From NCBI RefSeq assembly GCF_001042655.1, contig NZ_AP012332.1, forward strand, positions 1 to 64,000: a stretch of DNA of 64,000 bases. Reading direction: 5' to 3'. The position numbers and the translations under genes are program-made. Numbering within the stretch: the stretch's first letter is position 1; the number at the start of each line of letters is the position of its first letter. This document shows, piece after piece, positions 1 to 10,864 of this stretch. Under the pieces are notes generated by a model. It did no database searches. It had not been told where the DNA came from and was given only the letters and a program-made list of their open reading frames with translations. Origin of the DNA: Gardnerella vaginalis ATCC 14018 = JCM 11026. Its GTDB lineage: Bacteria > Actinomycetota > Actinomycetes > Actinomycetales > Bifidobacteriaceae.

Positions 1-1608
1 ATGTCTGAAGCCTTTGAGGATCCTAGTGCTCAAGCCGCCATAGTATGGTCTAATACTCTCGCCGTGTTGCGCCATAATGCACTTCTAAGCAATCGGGATA
101 AAAGTTGGTTTGAGAGTGTAAAACCTGAAGCTATTTTTGGAACAACAATTGTTTTATGCGTTTCTAATATTGAGACTCAGCAAGCTCTGCAAAACGAACT
201 TAGTTCTGCTCTGCTAACTTCTTTGAAAATTTGTACTGGAAAAGACATGTTTCCAGCATTTAAAATTATCCAAAATAGTGAGAAAGAGAATAACAATACT
301 TTACAAAATGTAAGTAATACTTCAAAAACTTCTCAATCGCTAGATAATACTACAAATAATAATTCTGATTCGTCAGATTCTAATGATTCTTCTGATCCTA
401 AAAAAGTTGAATCTTTTTTGGACGATTCTTATGATTCAATTCCTGTACAGAAAGATTTTGATTACGCAACTGGTTTGAAAACCATGCAAAATACAAATCT
501 CAATGTGCAATCTATTAATCAAAAGCAGACAAATATACCTGCATCAGTTAATAGAGATCCAACAACTCATTTGAATACTTATGCCACTTTTGACACGTTT
601 GTTCCTGGCGATTCCAATCGTTTTGCTCGCACAGTAGCATTGGCAGTTGCAGAAGGCTCAGGACGCGATTTTAATCCTTTGTGTATTTACGGTGGATCTG
701 GTCTTGGCAAAACACATTTGCTTAACGCAATTGGAAATTATGCGCTTGTTAAAGATTCTTCCCTTAAAGTTCGATATATTACAAGCGAAGAGTTTACTAA
801 TGAATTTATTGAGGCTTTACAAAATACAAGTCAAAATCAAGGTCAGATTGCTAACTTTAATAGAAGATACCGCGAAGTTGACGTTCTACTAATCGATGAT
901 ATTCAATTTTTAGGTGGTAAAGAAGCAACTCTTGAACAATTTTTCCATACTTTTAACGCTTTATATCAGGCTAATAAAAGAATCGTAATAGCTTCTGATG
1001 TTGCTCCTAAAAATCTTAGAGGATTTGAATCTAGACTTATTTCTAGATTTGAATCTGGTTTAACAGTAGATATTAAACCGCCTGATTTAGAAACTCGTAT
1101 TGCTATTTTACGAATGATGGCTTCTATGAATGGGTCCAATGTTCCTAGTGATGTTTTGGATCTTATTGCGGAACGTTTTACTGAAAATATTCGCGAACTT
1201 GAAGGCGCTTTAACTCGTGTTACGGCGGTTGCTTCTCTTAGTAACCAACCAGTTAGTAAGGCTTTAGCTGAGCAAGCTTTACAGGACTTTTTTGCATCCG
1301 ATATTGAAGTTAGACCAACAGATATTATCGGTCAGGTTGCTCAATATTTCCATATGACTTTTGATGAGATGGTTGGAAGATCAAGAACTAAAAATGTTGC
1401 TTTAGCTCGTCAAATTGCAATGTATTTAGCTAGAGAAATGACTAGCATGAGCTTGGTTGATATTGGAGAAGTTTTTGGTGGAAGAGATCATACCACTGTT
1501 ATGCATGCTTATACCAGAATTAGTGGCGAAATGCAGGAAAAGCAAGAAATTTATAACTATGTTATGGAATTGACTGTTCGTTTGAAACAAAATCCTTCCA
1601 AAAAATAG
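1..1608 (+). CDS. dnaA: Chromosomal replication initiator DnaA
   Basis: DnaA binds DnaA boxes at oriC and melts the origin to start replication. The 535-residue protein shows the expected order: N-terminal domain I, a long low-complexity Asn/Ser/Asp-rich linker at about residues 95-190, an AAA+ core with Walker [10 protein letters not shown] near residue 231 and Walker B LLIDDIQF near 297, and a C-terminal helix-turn-helix with the box-binding signature [11 protein letters not shown] near 493. The window starts exactly at its ATG, as is usual when a chromosome is numbered from dnaA. The gene is followed by oriC and dnaN, the standard actinobacterial order. The Asn-rich linker is longer and more skewed than in many homologues, matching the low GC content of this genome. 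Confidence 0.98.
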   Translation: MSEAFEDPSAQAAIVWSNTLAVLRHNALLSNRDKSWFESVKPEAIFGTTIVLCVSNIETQQALQNELSSALLTSLKICTGKDMFPAFKIIQNSEKENNNTLQNVSNTSKTSQSLDNTTNNNSDSSDSNDSSDPKKVESFLDDSYDSIPVQKDFDYATGLKTMQNTNLNVQSINQKQTNIPASVNRDPTTHLNTYATFDTFVPGDSNRFARTVALAVAEGSGRDFNPLCIYGGSGLGKTHLLNAIGNYALVKDSSLKVRYITSEEFTNEFIEALQNTSQNQGQIANFNRRYREVDVLLIDDIQFLGGKEATLEQFFHTFNALYQANKRIVIASDVAPKNLRGFESRLISRFESGLTVDIKPPDLETRIAILRMMASMNGSNVPSDVLDLIAERFTENIRELEGALTRVTAVASLSNQPVSKALAEQALQDFFASDIEVRPTDIIGQVAQYFHMTFDEMVGRSRTKNVALARQIAMYLAREMTSMSLVDIGEVFGGRDHTTVMHAYTRISGEMQEKQEIYNYVMELTVRLKQNPSKK

Positions 1609-2033
1609 AGTTTTGCACAAGTTTATTCATAATTTGTTTATTAAAGTAAATAAAGTTATCCACATAGTTAGTAACAAATGTGGGCAAAAGCTGCGAATAA
1701 CTGGTGGAAAACGCCGTTTAAAAAGTGAATAAACTGTTTTTAACTACGGTAAAAATGTTAATAATCTAAAAATTAGAAAATTATGTGGATAACTTCAGCA
1801 TTTATGCACATACTTCTCTTTGTGTTGTCAACATTTTTAAATTGTGGATAAAGGCTCTAAATCAGCAGTTCTTTAACTTTATCCACATGTTAACAACCTT
1901 TATTACTTTTACTATTTTATTTTTATCTAATATTCATATTTAATTACTTACTCAACTAACTTTCATAAAATATGATTTTTAATTGGCAGCATGATATAGA
2001 ATAAAACACAGATTTAAACAGAAATGAGGAAAA
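1609..2033. other. oriC: Chromosomal origin oriC (dnaA-dnaN intergenic region)
   Basis: This 425-bp gap carries four perfect DnaA boxes: TTATCCACA at 1656-1664 and 1879-1887, and the reverse TGTGGATAA at 1784-1792 and 1843-1851. Weaker variants lie between them. The boxes are followed by a very AT-rich stretch at about 1900-1990 that would suit a duplex-unwinding element. Position between dnaA and dnaN is the classic actinobacterial origin site. The dnaN promoter must also lie here, but I cannot assign it with certainty. Confidence 0.93.
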
Positions 2034-3152
2034 ATGAAAGTTGAAGTTAATTCCGCTTCTTTTGCTGATGCAGTAGCTTGGACAACTAGAGTCATAGATT
2101 CTAGACCAGCTAATCCTATTCTTGCAGGACTAAAACTAGAAGCAAAAGATGGAATTCTTCAACTTTCTGCTTTTAACTATCAGCTCTCTAGCAGACATCA
2201 TGTTGAAGCTGGAATAGATGAGCAGGGTAGTGTACTCGTATTAGGCAAATTGATGGCAGATATAACTAAATCTTTACCATCAGAAAAAACCTATTTATCC
2301 TCTAATGAAACTACTCTTACTATTTCTTCTGGAAAATCAACTTTCACACTCCAACTAATGCCTGAAGGAGAATATCCTGATTTACCACAAATTCCTGAAA
2401 AACTTGGTCAGGTAGATGCTCCTACTTTTGTTCAGGCAGTAGTACAAGCTTCTGTGGCTGTTTCAAGAGAAGAAGATAGACCTGTTTTGACTGGAATTCA
2501 TGCTCATTTTGAAGATGATTCTGTTACTTTCACTGCTACAGACAGATATCGTCTTGCAAGATCAACTTTTAAGTGGACACCAGAACATTTTGACATAAAT
2601 ACTTCTACTCTAATCAAAGGAAGCATTCTTAGAGATATTTCTCGATCAATAGATGAACATCAAAATGTTATTGTAAACCTAAATGATAAAGAACCATCTA
2701 TTCTTGGTTTTGAAAATTCTGGTAGAGTAAGTACTTCTCAACTAATTGATGGAGAATTTCCTTCTGTAGATCGACTTTTTGTTGATGAATATCCTATTCA
2801 TGCAATTATTAATCGAACAATGCTTATTAATGCTATTAAGCGAGTTGCACTTGTTGCAGAAAAAGATGCTCCTATTTACATGTCTTTCTCTGGGGATGAA
2901 TTAACTTTAAGTGCTGGAAATGATTCAGAATCTCAAGCAAAAGAACTTATCGATATAGACATGGACGGTCAAGATATTATAGTTGCTTTTAATCCTAATT
3001 ATTTAATTGAAGGTTTAAGCGCTATAAGCGAGCCATTTGTTCATGCAAAAATCACATCTGCAGTTAAGCCTGTTGAATTTAATGGTCAGCAGGAAGCTGA
3101 TGGCGATGAGTCTATGAATTACAGATATCTTGTTGTTCCAATGCATCCTTAA
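2034..3152 (+). CDS. dnaN: DNA polymerase III sliding clamp (beta subunit)
   Basis: The 372-residue protein matches the length and three-domain fold of the beta clamp, the ring that tethers DNA polymerase III to DNA. Family signatures visible include TDRYRLA in the second domain and the C-terminal YLVVPMHP ending that resembles the conserved peptide-binding tail. The ATG at 2034 follows a GAGGA ribosome site. It sits between oriC and recF, and recF starts only 10 bases after its stop, so the two are probably co-transcribed. Confidence 0.97.
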   Translation: MKVEVNSASFADAVAWTTRVIDSRPANPILAGLKLEAKDGILQLSAFNYQLSSRHHVEAGIDEQGSVLVLGKLMADITKSLPSEKTYLSSNETTLTISSGKSTFTLQLMPEGEYPDLPQIPEKLGQVDAPTFVQAVVQASVAVSREEDRPVLTGIHAHFEDDSVTFTATDRYRLARSTFKWTPEHFDINTSTLIKGSILRDISRSIDEHQNVIVNLNDKEPSILGFENSGRVSTSQLIDGEFPSVDRLFVDEYPIHAIINRTMLINAIKRVALVAEKDAPIYMSFSGDELTLSAGNDSESQAKELIDIDMDGQDIIVAFNPNYLIEGLSAISEPFVHAKITSAVKPVEFNGQQEADGDESMNYRYLVVPMHP

Positions 3153-3162
3153 AGATAAATAA

Positions 3163-4431
3163 ATGTATGTTTCAAGACTTGTACTAGATCATTTTCGTTC
3201 TTGGAGTAGTTGTGTATTAGACTTTTCTCCAAAAATTAATGTTCTATTTGGCTCAAATGGTTTAGGTAAAACTAATATTGTTGAAGCTATAGAAGTTATA
3301 TCTACTGGAACAAGTCATAGAATATCATCTTTGATGCCACTGATAGAGTGCAATAACAGTTGTGCTACCATACGACTTAATACTAAAAATTTTGATAATA
3401 ATGATTTAGATGAAACTACATATGAGCTTACGATTAATTCAAAAGGAGCTAACAGAGCAAGAATTAATAGTGGAAAATCATTGTATATGAAGGACATAAT
3501 TGGATTAGTTAAATCCATTTCTTTCACTCCAAGAGATCAAAATTTGATTTTTTCAGATCCTAATATTCGTAGGACTTTCATAGATCAAGCTGGAGCACTA
3601 TTAATACCAAATTATTTACAAGTTTTACAAGAATATAATCATATTGCAAAACAACGTGCATATCTTCTTAAAAGTCTATCTAATAATAATTTAGCTAGTT
3701 CAACAAATGGATATAATCCTATATCTGATTTGGAAATATGGACGGGTAAATTCATTGAATCAGGAATAATTCTTACAAAAAATCGAAAAAAAATAATAAA
3801 TTTGTTAAATGAAATTTTTCCTAAAATAGTAGATAAACTTTCCCGATCTTCTAATTTTGCTTCGATACAATATAATCCGTCTTTTGAAGAGTTAGAAGTT
3901 GAATCAAAAGAAGATTATTTTCCGCAAACGGCTATAAGCGAGCATTTTCAACGAATTTATGCTGGGGAAGTTGCTAGAGGATACAACCTAATAGGTCCTC
4001 ATAGAGATGATTTTACAATATTAATAAATAATCATCCTGCAAAAGAATTTGCTTCTAATGGTGAAGCATGGACTCTAGCATTAGCTTTAAAAATGGCTTT
4101 ATTTAAGACTTTAGAAGAAAAAAATAATCAAAAACCAATAGTTATTTTGGATGATGTTTTTTCACAATTAGATGAATCTAGAAGAAAACAAATTTTAGAG
4201 TTTGCAAAAGAACAAGAACAAGTTTTTATTACAGTTGCATCCTTAAGTGATATACCAAAAGATGATAATCTTTCAGAAGAATCATTTATTGATATATCTA
4301 AAATAGTAGAAAAAAATAATAATCAAGATGAAAATTTCTTTAATAATAATCTTGACTCTAATCATAAAGATCTACTAAAAGATATTATTAATAATCGAAA
4401 AAATAATATCGAGAATAATTCTAATAGTTAA
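3163..4431 (+). CDS. recF: DNA replication/repair protein RecF
   Basis: RecF loads RecA at gaps in damaged DNA. The protein begins with the typical MYVSRLVLDHFRSW strand, has Walker A GSNGLGKT at about residues 30-37 and the ABC-type signature and Walker B near the C-terminus (VILDDVFSQLD). The 422-residue length is usual for actinobacteria, but the last 55 residues form an Asn/Asp/Lys-rich tail without known motifs. It is followed 10 bases later by the DciA-like gene, as in other actinobacteria. Base composition is noticeably AT-rich, especially in the tail. Confidence 0.96.
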   Translation: MYVSRLVLDHFRSWSSCVLDFSPKINVLFGSNGLGKTNIVEAIEVISTGTSHRISSLMPLIECNNSCATIRLNTKNFDNNDLDETTYELTINSKGANRARINSGKSLYMKDIIGLVKSISFTPRDQNLIFSDPNIRRTFIDQAGALLIPNYLQVLQEYNHIAKQRAYLLKSLSNNNLASSTNGYNPISDLEIWTGKFIESGIILTKNRKKIINLLNEIFPKIVDKLSRSSNFASIQYNPSFEELEVESKEDYFPQTAISEHFQRIYAGEVARGYNLIGPHRDDFTILINNHPAKEFASNGEAWTLALALKMALFKTLEEKNNQKPIVILDDVFSQLDESRRKQILEFAKEQEQVFITVASLSDIPKDDNLSEESFIDISKIVEKNNNQDENFFNNNLDSNHKDLLKDIINNRKNNIENNSNS

Positions 4432-4441
4432 GGGGAAAATA

Positions 4442-4933
4442 ATGAAAATTCCCGTAAATAAATTATTAAAATTAGACACTAGAAAGCTTCCTGAGATTGT
4501 TTTTTCTCCTATAGAAAAAAGGGGAGAAAAGAAAACAATAAACGAGCAAAACGCTTATAAAGCTTGGGAAAGTTTTGGAAAACCTGGTAGGGATCCACAA
4601 AATCTTTATTCGTTGCTAGGTAATTTTGCTAATAAAAAACATTGGAATGAGCCGCTTGCTATAGCAAGAATGCGAGAAGATTGGTGGAAAATAGTTGGTA
4701 AAAGTGCATCTTTAAATTGTTATATAGATCAAATAAAAGACGGTATTTTAATAGTTAGAACAAAATCAAACGTTTGGTATACACAACTTAGCTACTGCAA
4801 ACCTATGCTTGAGAAAAAAATATTTGAATATTCAAAAAATATTAATATTAAAGAAGTCAAAATAGTTGGTCCATCTTTGCAAAAAACAGGCAAAAAATCA
4901 ATAAATAGTAGGTTTAATATTAAGAATCACTAA
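4442..4933 (+). CDS. DciA-like protein (DUF721), putative helicase loader/operator
   Basis: A 163-residue protein of the DUF721 family, which in actinobacteria lies between recF and gyrB. Members include DciA, a factor that helps load the replicative helicase DnaB in bacteria lacking DnaC or DnaI. The central segment with the conserved DWWKIVG motif (about residues 79-85) and the following strand pattern fit the family; the basic ends are variable. Assignment rests on this motif, the size and the gene order. A GGGGAAA ribosome site precedes the ATG, and the gene is probably the last of the dnaN-recF transcript. Confidence 0.85.
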   Translation: MKIPVNKLLKLDTRKLPEIVFSPIEKRGEKKTINEQNAYKAWESFGKPGRDPQNLYSLLGNFANKKHWNEPLAIARMREDWWKIVGKSASLNCYIDQIKDGILIVRTKSNVWYTQLSYCKPMLEKKIFEYSKNINIKEVKIVGPSLQKTGKKSINSRFNIKNH

Positions 4934-5083
4934 TAACGGCTCTTAATAAAGAGCGGTCATTATGCATGTGTAGAATGTTATGTAATATAGTTAAATCGCT
5001 AGAAACCCCTTTTTTGTGCTTTCTAGCGTGTATCGACCTCGTAAATGCCTCTTGGCATGAGGTAATACGGGAAGGGATCTAAA
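4934..5083 (+). promoter_or_regulatory. gyrB leader with three hairpins
   Basis: Between the DciA-like gene and gyrB are three stem-loops. An imperfect one at about 4931-4960 (GCTCTT/AAGAGC) may end the upstream transcript. A perfect 9-bp stem CGCTAGAAA/TTTCTAGCG spans 4997-5028. A two-part hairpin (CCTC/GAGG outside, ATGCC/GGCAT inside) spans 5037-5062, just before the GAAGG ribosome site. The last two probably belong to the gyrB leader. The function of the hairpins is not known to me. Confidence 0.55.
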
Positions 5084-7159
5084 GTGTTAAACACTGAAGA
5101 TAATTCAATGGAAAATTCTGTTGAAGAACATAAACTCGATGACGCTCAGCTTGATGATTCACTTTCTCCTGAACATTATGATGCTAGCGATCTTCGCGTT
5201 CTCGAAGGATTAGAAGCAGTCCGAATCAGACCAGGTATGTACATTGGTTCAACTGGTCCAAGAGGCTTACACCACCTTGTATACGAGATTGTAGATAATT
5301 CGGTTGATGAGGCTTTGGCTGGTTATGCTTCTCACATTGAAGTGACAATATTGCCAGACAATGCAATAAAAGTTGTAGATGATGGTAGAGGCATTCCAGT
5401 TGACGAAGTACCAGGAGAAGGCGTTTCTGGTGTTGAAACGGTTATGACTAAGCTTCATGCTGGTGGAAAGTTTGGCGGCGGCGGATACGCCGTTTCTGGT
5501 GGTTTGCATGGCGTTGGTATATCCGTTGTTAACGCACTTTCTACACGCGTAGAAATTGAAGTTCGTCGTCAAGGGTTCCATTGGACTCAAACGTATGTAG
5601 ATCAGCATCCAACAGCACCATTGGAAAAAGGAAAGCCAATGGAAGAAGGTGAATCTACTGGTACATCCGTAACATTCTGGCCAGATGGTGCTATTTTTGA
5701 AACAACTACATACGATTTTGAAACTTTGCGATCTAGATTCCAGCAGATGGCTTTCTTAAACAAAGGATTGAAGATCTCTTTAACTGATTTGCGCAAGCCT
5801 GATGAAGCAGGGGACGAAGTCACAGGAGAAAATGAATCAACTAGTGAAGAAAAGCATCAAAGCGTTAGCTACAAGTATGATCACGGAATTAAAGATTACG
5901 TTGACTACTTGGTTAAATCTCGAAAAGCTGTTCCTGTAGAGCCAGATGTTATTGATTTTGAGGCGGAAGATCTTGAAATTGGTATTTCTGCCGAAATTGC
6001 TATGCAATGGACTGTTGCATATTCGGAAGCAGTTCACACTTTTGCTAACACTATTTCAACTACTGAAGGTGGTACTCACGAAGAAGGATTCCGAGCTGCA
6101 CTTACATCTCTTGTAAATCGTTATGCTCGAGAAAAGAATATCTTAAAAGAAAAAGATACTAATCTTTCTGGTGACGATGTTCGAGAAGGCTTAACAGCAG
6201 TTGTTTCAGTAAAGCTTACAACTCCACAGTTTGAAGGTCAGACTAAAACCAAGCTTGGCAATTCTGAAGCTAAAACCTTTGTTCAGCGAGTAATGACTGA
6301 AAAGCTTGGAGATTGGTTCGACGCTCATCCAAGTGAAGCAAAGAACATTATTCAAAAAGCAATTGAAGCATCGCGTGCGCGTATTGCAGCTAAGAAAGCT
6401 CGCGAAAATACGCGTAGAAAGTCAATCTTTGAAACTGCTGGAATGCCAGATAAATTGAAGGATTGCCAGTCTAATAATCCAGAAGAATGCGAGCTGTTTA
6501 TAGTTGAGGGTGATTCCGCAGGTGGCTCCGCAATTCAAGGACGAGATCCTATTACTCAAGCGATTTTGCCTTTGCGCGGTAAGATTTTGAATACTGAGCG
6601 CGCTTCAATTGATCGAATGATGAAGTCGGAAACTATTGAATCCTTAATAACTGCTGTTGGAGGCGGTTATGGTGAAGACTTCGATTTAAGTAAGGTTCGA
6701 TATCACAAAGTCATTATTATGGCTGATGCTGATGTTGACGGCGCTCATATTGCTACATTGAATTTAACACTGTTCTTCCGTTATATGCGTCCAATGATTA
6801 CAGCAGGATACATTTACGTTGCTATGCCGCCTCTTTACCGTTTGAAGTGGAGCAAGGGAGCACATGACTTTGTTTATACCGATGCTGAGCGTGATCGAGT
6901 TCTTGCAGAAGGTAAAGCTGCAGGCAGACAACTTCCTAAAGGCGAAGGTATTCAGCGATACAAGGGCTTGGGTGAGATGAGCTATCAGGAGCTGTGGGAA
7001 ACAACGATGGACCCTGAACACAGAATCTTAAAGCAAATTCATATTGAAGATGCTGCTCGAGCTGATGAGACATTCTCAATGCTTATGGGAGACGAAGTGG
7101 AACCTCGTAGGCTCTTTATTCAACGTAATGCTCATGATGCAAGATTTATTGATGCTTAA
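5084..7159 (+). CDS. gyrB: DNA gyrase subunit B
   Basis: GyrB is the ATPase subunit of gyrase, which introduces negative supercoils. The 691-residue protein has the GHKL ATP-binding elements (EIVDNSVDEALAG, DDGRGIP, GLHGVG) in the first 150 residues, the TOPRIM motif EGDSAGGSA near residue 475 and the metal-binding ADADVDG near 546. I take the GTG at 5084 as start because GAAGG lies about eight bases upstream; an in-frame ATG at 5108 is the alternative. It is followed by gyrA after 69 bases. Confidence 0.97.
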   Translation: MLNTEDNSMENSVEEHKLDDAQLDDSLSPEHYDASDLRVLEGLEAVRIRPGMYIGSTGPRGLHHLVYEIVDNSVDEALAGYASHIEVTILPDNAIKVVDDGRGIPVDEVPGEGVSGVETVMTKLHAGGKFGGGGYAVSGGLHGVGISVVNALSTRVEIEVRRQGFHWTQTYVDQHPTAPLEKGKPMEEGESTGTSVTFWPDGAIFETTTYDFETLRSRFQQMAFLNKGLKISLTDLRKPDEAGDEVTGENESTSEEKHQSVSYKYDHGIKDYVDYLVKSRKAVPVEPDVIDFEAEDLEIGISAEIAMQWTVAYSEAVHTFANTISTTEGGTHEEGFRAALTSLVNRYAREKNILKEKDTNLSGDDVREGLTAVVSVKLTTPQFEGQTKTKLGNSEAKTFVQRVMTEKLGDWFDAHPSEAKNIIQKAIEASRARIAAKKARENTRRKSIFETAGMPDKLKDCQSNNPEECELFIVEGDSAGGSAIQGRDPITQAILPLRGKILNTERASIDRMMKSETIESLITAVGGGYGEDFDLSKVRYHKVIIMADADVDGAHIATLNLTLFFRYMRPMITAGYIYVAMPPLYRLKWSKGAHDFVYTDAERDRVLAEGKAAGRQLPKGEGIQRYKGLGEMSYQELWETTMDPEHRILKQIHIEDAARADETFSMLMGDEVEPRRLFIQRNAHDARFIDA

Positions 7160-7228
7160 AAATAGTTAATAAATCAACGTAAAAATAAAGCAAAATAAAC
7201 TTTAAAATATAAATAAGAAGGAATAGCA

Positions 7229-9868
7229 GTGGTAGACGAAATAAACGCCGCTAATGATGGTGAATATAGAGATCAGTTGCCTGATGGGTCTATGGAACCA
7301 CAAAGTCCGCAAGAATCAGATAATACTGATTACGGCTTAATGAAAGGTGCTCGCGTAAAACACATGGATTTGCAGCAGGAAATGCGCGAATCATATCTTG
7401 CTTATGCACTTTCTGTTATTGTTGAGCGCGCTTTACCAGATGTTCGAGATGGCTTAAAACCAGTGCATCGTCGTGTTATTTACGCTATGTATGATGGCGG
7501 CTATAGGCCAGATAGAGGGTATAACAAGTGCTCTCGCGTTGTTGGCGACGTTATGGGTAAGTATCATCCTCATGGTGATTCTGCTATCTATGACACTTTG
7601 GTTCGTATGGCTCAATCTTGGTCAATGAGATACATGCTTGTTGATGGTCAAGGAAACTTTGGTTCCCCAGGTGATGATCCTGCAGCAGCAATGCGTTATA
7701 CGGAATGCCGTATGGCGCCTCTTGCTATGGAAATGGTTCGAGATATTGACAAAGATACTGTTGATTTCTTGCCAAACTACGATGGTAAAACTCAAGAGCC
7801 AACAGTTTTGCCAGCTCGTTTCCCGAATCTTTTAGTTAATGGTTCTGCTGGTATTGCTGTTGGTATGGCAACAAATATTCCACCTCATAATATGCGTGAG
7901 GTTGCCGATGGTGTACATTGGGCTTTGGACCACCCAGATGCTAGTAATTCTGAGCTTCTTGAAGCTTTAATTCAGCGAATTAAAGGTCCTGATTTTCCTA
8001 CTGGAGCAACAATCTTAGGTCACAAGGGAATTGAGCAAGCGTACCGCACTGGTCGCGGCTTAATTACAATGCGCGCTGTTGTTAATACCGAAGAAATTAA
8101 GGGACGTATGTGCTTGGTGGTCACCGAGCTTCCATACCAAGTTAATCCTGATCGCTTAGCTGCCTCTATTAGGGAAGCTGTGCGAGATGGAAAGATTCAA
8201 GGCATTGCAGATATGCGCGATGAAACGTCTGGTCGTACTGGTCAGCGTTTAGTGCTTGTTCTTAAAAGAGATGCTGTTCCAAAAGTTGTTTTGAACAACT
8301 TGTATAAGCATTCGCAATTGCAGCAAACTTTCGGCGCTAACATGCTTGCGCTTGTTGATGGTGTGCCGCGCACTTTGAGTTTGGATGCGTTTATTCGTCA
8401 TTGGGTAAGTCATCAGCTTGAAGTAATTGATAGGCGTACACGCTACTTAAAGCGAGAGGCTGAAGAGCGAGATCATATTTTGCAAGGCTACTTAAAAGCT
8501 TTGGATATGATTGATGAAGTTGTTGCTTTAATTCGTTCATCTAAAGATGTTGATACTGCTCGCACTGGTTTGATGAATTTGCTTGATGTTGATGATGTTC
8601 AAGCAGATGCTATTCTTGCAATGCAGCTTCGTAGACTTGCAGCTTTGGAACGTCAGAAGATTCTCGACGAACATGAAGAATTAATGCGCAAGATTGAAGA
8701 TTACAATGATATTCTTGCAAGCCCAGAACGTCAGCGCAAGATTGTTGGCGATGAGCTTGATGAAATTGTTGCTAAATATGGCGATGAGCGCAGAACTAGA
8801 ATTCTTCCATTCTCTGGTGAAATGAATGTTGAAGATCTTATTGCCGAAGAAAATGTTGTTGTTACAGTAACTCGCGCAGGCTATATTAAGCGTACTAAGG
8901 CAGACGAGTATCGTGCTCAGCATCGCGGTGGTAAAGGAATTAAAGGCGCTAAATTGCGTGAAGATGATGTAGTTGATCACTTCTTCTTAACTTCTACACA
9001 CAATTGGTTGTTGTTCTTTACTAATCGCGGACGAGTTTATCGCATTAAAGCTTATGAACTTCCAGAAGGATCAAGAGATTCTAAAGGACAGCATGTTGCT
9101 AATTTGCTTCAGTTTACTCCTGGAGAAACAATTCAAGCAGTGTTATCGATTCCAAATTATGATGTTGCTAAATATTTGGTTTTGGCAACTCGTTCTGGAA
9201 AAGTTAAGAAAACTGCTTTACAAGAATATGATTCTCCACGTCAAGGTGGTTTGATTGCTGTTCGACTAATGACTAATGAAGAAACAGGCGAACCTGCTGA
9301 TGAGTTGATTGGTGCAGCTTTGTGCAATTCAGAAGATGACATTATTCTTGTTTCTAAGCTTGGAATGAGCTTGAAGTTTAGAGCAGATGATGAGCAACTT
9401 CGACCAATGGGTCGCCAAACTGCAGGCGTTCAAGGCATGCGATTTAGAGAAGACGATGAATTACTTGATATGGATGTTGTATCTGTAGAAACAAGTAAAG
9501 ATCTTCTCGTTGTTACAAACGAAGGATTTGCTAAGCGAACTGCTATTGAAGAGTATCGTTTGCAAGGAAGAAACGGATACGGTGTTAAAGCTGTTCAACT
9601 TGCAGAAGGTCGCGGTTCTTTGGTTGGTGCCTTGATTGTTGAAGAAACAGATCAAGTAATGGCAATTATGAAGTCTGGTAAGGTAATTCGCTCTGATGTT
9701 AACGAGGTTAAGCGTACTGGTAGAACAACTCAAGGCGTGACTTTAGCTAAGCCAGATAAGGGTGACGAAATCATCTCTATAGCTCGTAATGAGGAAAGAG
9801 ATGATGAAAGTGACAATAAGAATGAAGAAGTAGAAGAAAATACTAGCAGAAGGAACTTAGATGAGTGA
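7229..9868 (+). CDS. gyrA: DNA gyrase subunit A
   Basis: GyrA carries out DNA cleavage and religation in gyrase. The 879-residue protein begins at a GTG preceded by AAGGAA. The catalytic tyrosine is Tyr157 in [10 protein letters not shown]. The quinolone-resistance region reads [10 protein letters not shown], with the sensitive-type Ser118 and Asp122 (equivalent to E. coli Ser83 and Asp87). The C-terminal half has the repeating blades of the beta-pinwheel, and the tail is acidic (about 35 residues rich in Glu, Asp and Asn). Its stop overlaps the start of the DUF3566 gene, so the two are translationally coupled. Confidence 0.97.
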   Translation: MVDEINAANDGEYRDQLPDGSMEPQSPQESDNTDYGLMKGARVKHMDLQQEMRESYLAYALSVIVERALPDVRDGLKPVHRRVIYAMYDGGYRPDRGYNKCSRVVGDVMGKYHPHGDSAIYDTLVRMAQSWSMRYMLVDGQGNFGSPGDDPAAAMRYTECRMAPLAMEMVRDIDKDTVDFLPNYDGKTQEPTVLPARFPNLLVNGSAGIAVGMATNIPPHNMREVADGVHWALDHPDASNSELLEALIQRIKGPDFPTGATILGHKGIEQAYRTGRGLITMRAVVNTEEIKGRMCLVVTELPYQVNPDRLAASIREAVRDGKIQGIADMRDETSGRTGQRLVLVLKRDAVPKVVLNNLYKHSQLQQTFGANMLALVDGVPRTLSLDAFIRHWVSHQLEVIDRRTRYLKREAEERDHILQGYLKALDMIDEVVALIRSSKDVDTARTGLMNLLDVDDVQADAILAMQLRRLAALERQKILDEHEELMRKIEDYNDILASPERQRKIVGDELDEIVAKYGDERRTRILPFSGEMNVEDLIAEENVVVTVTRAGYIKRTKADEYRAQHRGGKGIKGAKLREDDVVDHFFLTSTHNWLLFFTNRGRVYRIKAYELPEGSRDSKGQHVANLLQFTPGETIQAVLSIPNYDVAKYLVLATRSGKVKKTALQEYDSPRQGGLIAVRLMTNEETGEPADELIGAALCNSEDDIILVSKLGMSLKFRADDEQLRPMGRQTAGVQGMRFREDDELLDMDVVSVETSKDLLVVTNEGFAKRTAIEEYRLQGRNGYGVKAVQLAEGRGSLVGALIVEETDQVMAIMKSGKVIRSDVNEVKRTGRTTQGVTLAKPDKGDEIISIARNEERDDESDNKNEEVEENTSRRNLDE

Positions 9869-10352
9869 GGATTTTGAAACATCCAATAGCAAAGTTAATG
9901 GCGAACCTAACACTAATTTTCCAAGAACAATTGGTGGAACAGCTAGTTTTGAATCTAATGGTTATACCAAGAGAAAAACTAGTCAGCCGCGTGCTAGAAG
10001 AATGAGTCTTTCCTTAGTTAGGGTAGATGCGTGGTCTGTTGCAAAAGTTACTTTTCTTCTTAGCGTAGCTGGAGGAATAATTCAAGTAATTGCAGCAGGA
10101 TTAGTTTGGCTATTTCTAAACATGGTTGGTGTCTTTGATCAAGTAACTCAGATTGTTTCGTCAACAGGTTTGAATAGCAACGGTTTTAATCTTGCTGATG
10201 TATTCTCTCTTCCAACAATTTTAAGTGCTGTAACAATTCTTTCTGTTGTGGAAATAGTTATTTTAACACTACTTTCTGCAATTGGTGCTTTGCTATATAA
10301 CGTTGTTGGTTCATTAGTTGGTGGAATCCATCTAACTCTTGGCGATGATTAA
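9861..10352 (+). CDS. DUF3566 membrane protein downstream of gyrA
   Basis: A 163-residue protein of the DUF3566 family, found directly after gyrA in many actinobacteria. A hydrophilic N-terminus of about 50 residues leads into the conserved [20 protein letters not shown] segment, then two membrane helices at about residues 65-95 and 120-150. The start codon overlaps the gyrA stop by 8 bases. The molecular function is unknown; the conserved link with gyrase genes is the only contextual clue. Confidence 0.88.
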   Translation: MSEDFETSNSKVNGEPNTNFPRTIGGTASFESNGYTKRKTSQPRARRMSLSLVRVDAWSVAKVTFLLSVAGGIIQVIAAGLVWLFLNMVGVFDQVTQIVSSTGLNSNGFNLADVFSLPTILSAVTILSVVEIVILTLLSAIGALLYNVVGSLVGGIHLTLGDD

Positions 10353-10376
10353 AATAAGTGATTTAAAATAAAATAA

Positions 10377-10424
10377 TCAAAAATTCCCCCGTTAATCTTA
10401 TTTAGACTAGCGGGGGAATTTTTA
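10377..10424. terminator. Bidirectional terminator between DUF3566 gene and mscL
   Basis: AAATTCCCCCG at 10381-10391 pairs with CGGGGGAATTT at 10411-10421. A T-run follows on the plus strand and an A-run precedes it, so it can stop both converging transcripts. Confidence 0.9.
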
Positions 10425-10443
10425 AATTAAAATCAAAGCATTT

Positions 10444-10851
10444 TTACTTAGAAACAGAATCTCTAATATCTTCCAATACTTTAATCATTTTTTCTTCACG
10501 TTCCTTGCGTTTTTCTTCATCTGTTTTTTCTTTTTCAATATTTAAGAAATTAACACCCATTTCTCTCAATTTATTAATAGGCAAAACTATGAAAAAGTAA
10601 ACAGCTACAGCAATAATAAGGAAATTTAATACAGATACAATAACAGCACCAAACGAAATAGTTGCACCATTTATTGTTATTGTTAGAACACCATCTAAAT
10701 CTGGTTTTCCACAAATTATTGCTATAAGAGGATTAATAATATTTTTAACTATTGAATTAACAACTGCTGTAACAGCACCGCCCATAACAACACCGACTGC
10801 CATGTCGATAACGCTGCCACGAGCAATAAATTTTTTAAAACCATTAAACAT
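10444..10851 (-). CDS. mscL: Large-conductance mechanosensitive channel MscL
   Basis: MscL opens under membrane tension and releases solutes during hypo-osmotic shock. The 135-residue length and the N-terminal GFKKFIARGSVIDMAVGVVMG, with the first helix lining the pore, are diagnostic. A second membrane helix (about residues 68-92) and a charged C-terminal bundle helix rich in Lys and Glu follow. The start codon lies 13 bases from the end of the upstream PAP2 gene, so the two minus-strand genes are likely co-transcribed. Confidence 0.95.
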   Translation of the reverse strand: MFNGFKKFIARGSVIDMAVGVVMGGAVTAVVNSIVKNIINPLIAIICGKPDLDGVLTITINGATISFGAVIVSVLNFLIIAVAVYFFIVLPINKLREMGVNFLNIEKEKTDEEKRKEREEKMIKVLEDIRDSVSK

Positions 10852-10864
10852 TGTTTATTTACCT

